Below, piece after piece: positions 60,636-64,000 of a stretch of 64,000 nt of DNA. The stretch spans positions 72,657-136,656 of the forward strand of contig NZ_JBHUJB010000015.1 in NCBI RefSeq assembly GCF_042683245.1. Reading direction: 5' to 3'. A program made the translations under genes and the position numbers. Within the stretch, counting starts at the first letter, position 1. Every line of letters begins with the position of its first letter. The DNA comes from Rubritalea tangerina. Its GTDB lineage: Bacteria; Verrucomicrobiota; Verrucomicrobiia; Verrucomicrobiales; Akkermansiaceae. The notes under the pieces are model-generated. The model did not search any database and was not told the origin of the DNA. It was given only the letters and a program-made list of their open reading frames with translations.

Positions 60636-62213
60636 TCAGGATTTTTCTGAGCGCAATCTGGCGACTGTGTAGTCGGGGTCGTCAGGGAGGATTTCGATAT
60701 CCACGAGGGTGCCAGCGCGTTCGATCATGCGTCGGCAGTCCGCTGAGAGGTGGCGGAGGCGGAGGTTTTTACCGGCTTTACGGTAGCGCTCTGACATGGC
60801 ATGGATGGCTTCGATTCCTGAGTGGTCGCTGATGCGCGCTTTTTCGAAATCGATGACGATATTTTGGGTGTCACTTTTTGCTTGGAAGTGGTCGGCGAAG
60901 TCGCTGACGGAGGCGAAGTAGATCATACCTTCGACAGCGTAGACTTTTTCATCGTCGGATTCTTTAATGACCTCGACGAGGACGTGTTGTGAGCTTTTTA
61001 CGGCGAACACGAGAGCGGAGAGGAGGATGCCAGAAAGAACACCGTAGGCAAGGTTGTGGGTTACTACAGTAACTACCGTTACTACTGTGATTACGAGTAT
61101 GTCCGTATTGGGCACCTTACCGAATGTCTTGAATGTGGACCATTCGAAGGTGGCGATTACGATCATGAACATTACACCAACGAGGGTGGCAATGGGGATG
61201 TTAAGAATAAGCGGGGATGCGAAGAGGACGAAGATGGCGAGTGAGAGTGCACCGACGATGCCTGAAGTTCTGCCTCTACCACCGGATTTCATATTGAGAA
61301 GCGATTGGCCAATAGTGGCGCAGCCACCCATGCCGCCGAAGAATCCTGATGCGATATTTGCTGCGCCTTGGGCGAGACATTCGCGGTTACTTTTACCGCG
61401 TGATTCGGTGATTTCATCAATGAGCTGGAGGGTAAGTAGGGACTCTATAAGGCCTACAAGAGCGATACTGATAGAGATCGGAAGGATAGCACTCCAGAAT
61501 GCCCAGTCCCATGTGATACCAGTGAGGTCTGCAGGATTGGGGAAAGTTGTCGGGATGGTAGAGGAACCAGTGCGCTCCATGAGTACGTCGCCAACTGTTC
61601 GGCCATCGATTCCTGGGATGAAATAGCAGGCCAGACCTACGCCAGCGATGGCGATCAGGGAGGGAGGGACTGCTTTAGTTAGCTTTGGCAGACCAACAAT
61701 GATGCCCATGGTGACCAAGACCAGAGTGATCATCATGTAGAGTGGGTTGCCTGTTAGCCAATTATTTTGGCCATCGACAAAGAATGTGAGTTGTCCGAGT
61801 GCAATCATGATGGCGAGTCCATTGACAAATCCCATCATGACTGGATGGGGGACGAGCCGGATGAGTCGGCCCATTTTCATGATACCCAAGAAGGCTTGTA
61901 TTAGACCGGCAAGGATGAGTGACACGAATAGGTACTTGTAGGCCATAGGTTCACCGCCTGCAGCATCTCCTAATTGGTATGCTTGGGCTGCAACGGTGGC
62001 AATGGCTCCAGTGGCGCCACAGATCATGCCTGGACGTCCGCCAAATGCTGCGGTGATAAATCCGACAAACACGGCGGACCAGATGCCGACATCGGGGCGC
62101 ACGCCAGCAATGAACGAGAATGCAATGGCTTCAGGGACAAGCACCAAGGATACCGTCAGGCCGGACAAAAAGTCATCCTTGAGTGTGCCGCGCTTCTTTT
62201 GAAATTTGAACAT
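60636..62213 (-). CDS. SulP-family anion transporter with STAS domain
   Basis: The 525-residue protein is a SulP-type transporter, probably for sulfate or bicarbonate in the inner membrane. Features are the SVFVGFITAAFGGRPGM-type start after DDFLSGLTVSLVLVPEAIAF, then CLAQGAANIASGFFGGMGGC and ATIGQSLLNMKSGGRGRTSG. The C-terminal STAS domain lies near residues 420-510 (IVIDFEKARISDHSGIEAIH). A small repeated stretch codes VVTVVTVVTH near residue 380. It has its own terminator. Confidence 0.93.
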   Translation of the reverse strand: MFKFQKKRGTLKDDFLSGLTVSLVLVPEAIAFSFIAGVRPDVGIWSAVFVGFITAAFGGRPGMICGATGAIATVAAQAYQLGDAAGGEPMAYKYLFVSLILAGLIQAFLGIMKMGRLIRLVPHPVMMGFVNGLAIMIALGQLTFFVDGQNNWLTGNPLYMMITLVLVTMGIIVGLPKLTKAVPPSLIAIAGVGLACYFIPGIDGRTVGDVLMERTGSSTIPTTFPNPADLTGITWDWAFWSAILPISISIALVGLIESLLTLQLIDEITESRGKSNRECLAQGAANIASGFFGGMGGCATIGQSLLNMKSGGRGRTSGIVGALSLAIFVLFASPLILNIPIATLVGVMFMIVIATFEWSTFKTFGKVPNTDILVITVVTVVTVVTHNLAYGVLSGILLSALVFAVKSSQHVLVEVIKESDDEKVYAVEGMIYFASVSDFADHFQAKSDTQNIVIDFEKARISDHSGIEAIHAMSERYRKAGKNLRLRHLSADCRRMIERAGTLVDIEILPDDPDYTVARLRSEKS

Positions 62214-62302
62214 AGCGAAAAAGTTGTGTGTGAGCTGGTTGCACTAGAGAGAAATTGCTCAACACGCAACCCCGAAGTCCGCGCTGTCACAAGAAGGTGG
62301 CG

Positions 62303-62330
62303 AACTATGTGCGTAAGGACGCACATAGTT
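62303..62330. other. Perfect 12-bp inverted repeat upstream of the SulP gene
   Basis: AACTATGTGCGT and ACGCACATAGTT flank an AAGG spacer. No T-run follows in either direction. It lies 90 bases before the SulP start and 28 bases past the stop of the royal-jelly-type gene. It could be an operator, an mRNA end structure or a terminator without a T-run. Confidence 0.5.
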
Positions 62331-62357
62331 GAAGGGGGGTAAATACTAGCGTGGGCG

Positions 62358-63395
62358 CTATTCTGAAGGCACTTGTGGGGAGAATGTGTAGATTTGGTAG
62401 GTACTACGCAATGGCTCGGGGAGGTGGATTTGGGAAGTGGTGAAATAGATTTTTCCGTTTGGTCCTTCTGCGAAGGAATCGGCCCAAGAGATTTTTGGAT
62501 TTTTGAGGTAATTGACAAGTTGGCCGGTATGGGTGAGGACATTAACTCCATTACTTTCTAGGGCACCTAGCCAGAGGTTTCCTTTTTTATCAAAGAGCAT
62601 GCCATCAGTGGCTGGGATTATGGCGACTTTTTCCACTTTTTTGGCAAGCTCCTCGTTAGAGATGGAGGCATTTCTTATGTCTTCGGTGCTTAGGCGGTAG
62701 AGTGTGTGGCTTGTAAGGGCTATGAAATAGAGGTGTTTGCGGTCTGGTGTGAGGGCAATTCCATCGGCATCGACTGCGTTTTTCCATACGTGACCGTCAC
62801 AAACGAGGAGGTTCGTCTCGCTGGTGACTGAGGGGTGGTCTTCGAGGATTCTTCTCGCCTTTCCGTCCTTTAGGTTGAGCACGATGAGGGCTCCATTACC
62901 GGAGTCAGTGAGGTAGGCGAAGCCGTGTTGGGTGTCCACACGGACATCATTGAAGTAGGAATCTGGTTGGTATGTATCCTGAGAGAATGGATAGGATCGG
63001 ATGCGTTGGTTTAAGGATAAGTCGAAGAGGTGGAGAGTGGGGCCTTGATTTTGCACACCTTTGAATTGGGGGTTATGGGTGTCTAGAACCCAGAGGTGGT
63101 CTTTGTCGTCTATATATACGGATTGAACCGCATTGAAGCTCTGATGGTTGGATCTGTTGTTCCAATCTTGTGAGGGGTAGGGATGGGTTTTACCATCGAT
63201 GATTTCAGCGACACTGATTGTTTCTTTATCAGACCATTTTGGAAAGTTGGTAAAGACTCTGCCCTCTTTGCTGACAGCAACGCCTGTCCATTGTTTTTCA
63301 GAGCTAGCGATGCATGTTAGTTCATCAGCCGGTATCATGATTATGGTGCAGAGGTAAGCACAAACAGCGAAGGTGTTAGTAAATTTTTTTTGCAT
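62358..63395 (-). CDS. Major-royal-jelly/yellow-type secreted beta-propeller protein
   Basis: From the ATG at 63395 the protein has 345 residues and a signal peptide (MQKKFTNTFAVCAYLCTIIM). The body is a six-bladed propeller of the MRJP/yellow (PF03022-like) or SMP-30 type: WTGVAVSKEGRVFTNFPKWS, FNAVQSVYIDDKDHLWVLDT, YLTDSGNGALIVLNLKDGKA, ADGIALTPDRKHLYFIAL, LWLGALESNGVNVL. The bacterial function is unknown. The open frame runs 69 codons further upstream, into the nuclease remnant, without similarity. Confidence 0.88.
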   Translation of the reverse strand: MQKKFTNTFAVCAYLCTIIMIPADELTCIASSEKQWTGVAVSKEGRVFTNFPKWSDKETISVAEIIDGKTHPYPSQDWNNRSNHQSFNAVQSVYIDDKDHLWVLDTHNPQFKGVQNQGPTLHLFDLSLNQRIRSYPFSQDTYQPDSYFNDVRVDTQHGFAYLTDSGNGALIVLNLKDGKARRILEDHPSVTSETNLLVCDGHVWKNAVDADGIALTPDRKHLYFIALTSHTLYRLSTEDIRNASISNEELAKKVEKVAIIPATDGMLFDKKGNLWLGALESNGVNVLTHTGQLVNYLKNPKISWADSFAEGPNGKIYFTTSQIHLPEPLRSTYQIYTFSPQVPSE

Positions 63396-63481
63396 GGGAG
63401 TAATGGTTAGGTAGTTGATTATAAACCTACTAACAGCTATTCGTAAATAGAGATATAGTGAGTGGTGTGTTGTGGCTGGAA

Positions 63482-63937
63482 TCATCCACCACAGATGCCA
63501 CATGCTTTCCCTTCTTTTGAATGACAGCTGCGGCCACGCTTTGTTTTTTTGTACCATTGGCAGGTAGAGTTGTGTCGGGTGTTGCTGCTGGTATTTAGCC
63601 AATACCCAATGGCTGTGGCTGAGCCTTCCTTAATGGCACGCGTTTGCTTTTTGAGGCTACGAAATTCCCATGGGGGGGATGGGTGAGGAGTGGCCCAGAG
63701 GCCGAGCTTTTTTGAGCGAGCATCTTTTTCTAGGCGGGCGAGTGTTTGGTCATTTGAGTAGCGTTTGTAGTGCCATGCCCAGCCATTTGCTACCATCCAA
63801 TGATTGGCATTTTGGTTGTTAGCGAAGACGGTGCCTAGTGAACGACCATAGCGGTCTTTGCTGGCAACAAAAACGGTGACTGACTTGCCCTGAAGGAACT
63901 TACCAAGAGCGATTTTTGATTGGCGGCCAAATGCTCA
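63482..63937 (-). pseudogene. Truncated thermonuclease-like gene with cysteine-rich tail
   Basis: Reading back from the stop, the frame gives a staphylococcal-nuclease-type core: AFGRQSKIALGKFLQGKSVT, VFVASKDRYGRSLGTVFANN, MVANGWAWHYKRYSND, LEKDARSKKLGLWA. A tail with five cysteines follows (TCQWYKKTKRGRSC ... KACGICGG). The expected first half, including the DGDT and APE active-site region, is missing: the frame hits TGA at 63935-63937 immediately before AFGRQSK. A start at 63796 would give only a fragment. The upstream 63 bases do not look like a nuclease. Confidence 0.7.
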
Positions 63938-64000
63938 TGCGCGTTCACTTAAGGAGCTGTAGTTTATCCATCAGCGACTTACGACTTCTTCGATCCATCC
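63938..64000. other. Window end, unidentified sequence
   Basis: These bases adjoin the break point of the nuclease remnant. On the minus strand one frame reads MDRRSRKSLMDKLQLLK and then stops. I cannot assign it. It may be the edge of an insertion or of a rearrangement. Confidence 0.3.

Overview
The window is 64 kb of a draft bacterial scaffold, with one 71-base assembly gap at 28527-28597. It reads as a member of the Verrucomicrobia, possibly Rubritalea-like. Reasons for this are two secreted sulfatases, a PEP-CTERM protein, an SHD1-domain lipoprotein, a major-royal-jelly-type protein, an AP2-domain mini-protein, a long Bacteroidetes-like PurF, and a NusB and a DnaX with unusual architectures. 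The genus is inference. Most genes are chromosomal housekeeping genes. There is no phage, plasmid or CRISPR array.

Layout. 1-1880: molybdenum-cofactor genes (moaC divergent from a MOSC protein and fdhD). 1946-7257, minus strand: a tight operon dnaX-ebfC-polX-floA-small membrane protein. 7419-14065, minus strand: a second tight operon of NtrB-like kinase, sigma-54 response regulator, membrane glycosyltransferase-like protein, xseB and dxs, closed by a terminator. 14079-21300: cutA, a CII-like regulator, nadE, leuB, a Na/Ca exchanger, a DUF2071 protein, an AP2-domain mini-protein and tRNA-Leu(CAG). 21494-28163: a sulfatase, then purH, purM and purF, each followed by its own terminator. 28164-33981: first copy of a dispersed repeat, the gap, a MidA-type methyltransferase, an acyl-CoA ligase, ribH-nusB and a PtsN-like IIA protein. 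34043-38201: argS, a second sulfatase and a PEP-CTERM protein. 38252-45915: repeat copy 2, an ABCG transporter operon with two unknown exported proteins, an AsmA-like protein, a four-helix membrane protein, repeat copy 3 and a DUF3820 protein. 45944-54663: GH15 hydrolase plus fused otsAB (trehalose), cysS-hemB, two tandem paralogues of an unrecognised family, and ribE. 54720-63937: a Na+/H+ antiporter, a thioredoxin-like SHD1 lipoprotein, ftsY, an FAD monooxygenase, tmk, a SulP transporter, a royal-jelly-type protein and a truncated nuclease.

The strongest unexplained structure is a repeat of about 207 bp with imperfect terminal inverted repeats. It occurs three times in the same orientation (28315, 38346, 45342), always between genes, and looks like a non-autonomous mobile element (MITE). 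Also notable are a DnaX with no zinc cysteines, a NusB with an insertion of roughly 150 residues, two tandem paralogues sharing an HGSxHGxFG motif, a sulfatase with a CGSSR active-site motif, an orphan terminator that may close a small RNA gene, and a redox-dead thioredoxin fold fused to SHD1.
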